Below, piece by piece: positions 6,138 to 6,557 of a DNA stretch of 6,557 bases. How positions within the stretch are numbered: the first letter of the stretch is position 1; every line of letters starts with the position of its first letter. The notes under the pieces are model-generated. The model did not search any database. It was given only the letters and a program-made list of their open reading frames with translations, and was not told the origin of the DNA. Both the position numbers and the translations under genes were made by a program. This DNA is from Campylobacterales bacterium (lineage in GTDB: Bacteria; Campylobacterota; Campylobacteria; Campylobacterales; JALSKU01): NCBI GenBank assembly GCA_027038235.1, contig JALVXV010000295.1, positions 1 through 6,557 of the forward strand, written 5' to 3'.

Positions 6138-6557
6138 CACTTTTGCACATAAGTTTCAAACTCAGTTTCACTCAACTCTTTACAAAAAACTTTATGCCCC
6201 TTTTTGATAAACTCCTCTATTAGAGGTTCTGGTTTAAAATCAGAGGTAATCTTTATAACTTCACCACTATTATATGATTTTAGCTTGTTAAAAACTATAG
6301 CTAAAGGATTTTTATCTTCACTAAGAAGTTGATTGGCATCTATTGTCTCTTTTGGAGGTATCAAAGCTATATCATCATCCAAATCAATATCTAATTTATC
6401 CATACTTTTATCCACATCCAAAGGTTTTTGCCCAACTTTTTGCCTTAGTTTATTTAAAAGTTCAGTTGGTTTCATTCCACCGACTATGGCGGCTTGTTTG
6501 ACTGTAGCAACTTTTGCTAAAGTTCTTCTAAGTACTGGATTGTTAAGCTTTTTAAAC
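6137..6557 (-). CDS. DUF1858-DUF2249 domain protein, 5' end outside window
   Basis: The frame reads through the ATG at 6475 to the right edge of the window without a stop. The 27 codons before that ATG encode the core of a DUF1858 domain (NPVLRRTLAKVATVKQAAI, then VGG), so 6475 is an internal Met and the true start lies beyond the window. In the 139 visible residues, about 1-43 are DUF1858 (ending LLNKLRQKVGQ). An acidic linker with LDIDLDDD follows, and about 70-139 resemble DUF2249, a small TusA/SirA-like alpha/beta domain (KNPLAIVFNKLKSYNSGEV; ITSDFKPEPLIEEFIKKGHK). This domain pair is common in anaerobes and sulfur- or nitrogen-respiring bacteria, but its biochemical role is not established. 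The single Cys visible is in HKVFCKEL near the C-terminus. The stop TGA shares a base with the uvrC ATG, so the two are likely translationally coupled, although no functional tie to excision repair is evident. Confidence 0.85.
   Translation of the reverse strand, partial: FKKLNNPVLRRTLAKVATVKQAAIVGGMKPTELLNKLRQKVGQKPLDVDKSMDKLDIDLDDDIALIPPKETIDANQLLSEDKNPLAIVFNKLKSYNSGEVIKITSDFKPEPLIEEFIKKGHKVFCKELSETEFETYVQK

Overview
The window is a densely packed, AT-rich bacterial chromosome segment. Genes overlap or sit within about 30 bases of one another, and no stretch over 300 bases lacks a gene. Proteins are rich in Lys and Glu, and Arg is mostly AGA. The compact type III pantothenate kinase closely resembles the Helicobacter/Campylobacter form. 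A lone Xer-type recombinase and a short-form HisG are also present. Together these point to a Campylobacterota (Epsilonproteobacteria) genome, probably a free-living relative of Sulfurimonas, Sulfurovum or Nitratiruptor rather than a host-adapted Campylobacter. This placement is an inference from family resemblance; no rRNA or other marker is present.

Left half (1 to 3064, plus strand): five genes read in the same direction. They are the 3' part of a PQQ-like beta-propeller protein, a Xer-type tyrosine recombinase with a complete catalytic hexad, an unrecognised 110-residue basic protein, the type III pantothenate kinase coaX, and the short-form ATP phosphoribosyltransferase hisG. Two junctions are ATGA overlaps (recombinase/110-residue gene and coaX/hisG). 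The other gaps are 7 and 30 bases, so the block looks like one transcription unit of functionally unrelated housekeeping genes.

Right half (3051 to 6557, minus strand): a second run, read from the right edge inward. It holds the 3' part of a DUF1858-DUF2249 protein, uvrC, a small free-standing Ada-type zinc/methyl-acceptor domain, and alkC with its C-terminal Ig-like domain. Stop/start overlaps link the DUF gene to uvrC and the Ada domain to alkC, and only 14 bases separate uvrC from the Ada gene. The last three genes form a DNA-damage repair cluster: nucleotide excision repair, a methylphosphotriester acceptor domain, and an alkylpurine glycosylase.

The two runs converge and overlap by 14 bases at the hisG and alkC stop codons, leaving no room for an intergenic terminator. 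I see no RNA gene, mobile element, CRISPR array or clear promoter. The most interesting part is the uvrC-Ada domain-alkC cluster. Single-residue departures from family motifs occur in CoaX (Glu for the phosphate-1 Asp) and UvrC (first iron-sulfur Cys missing).
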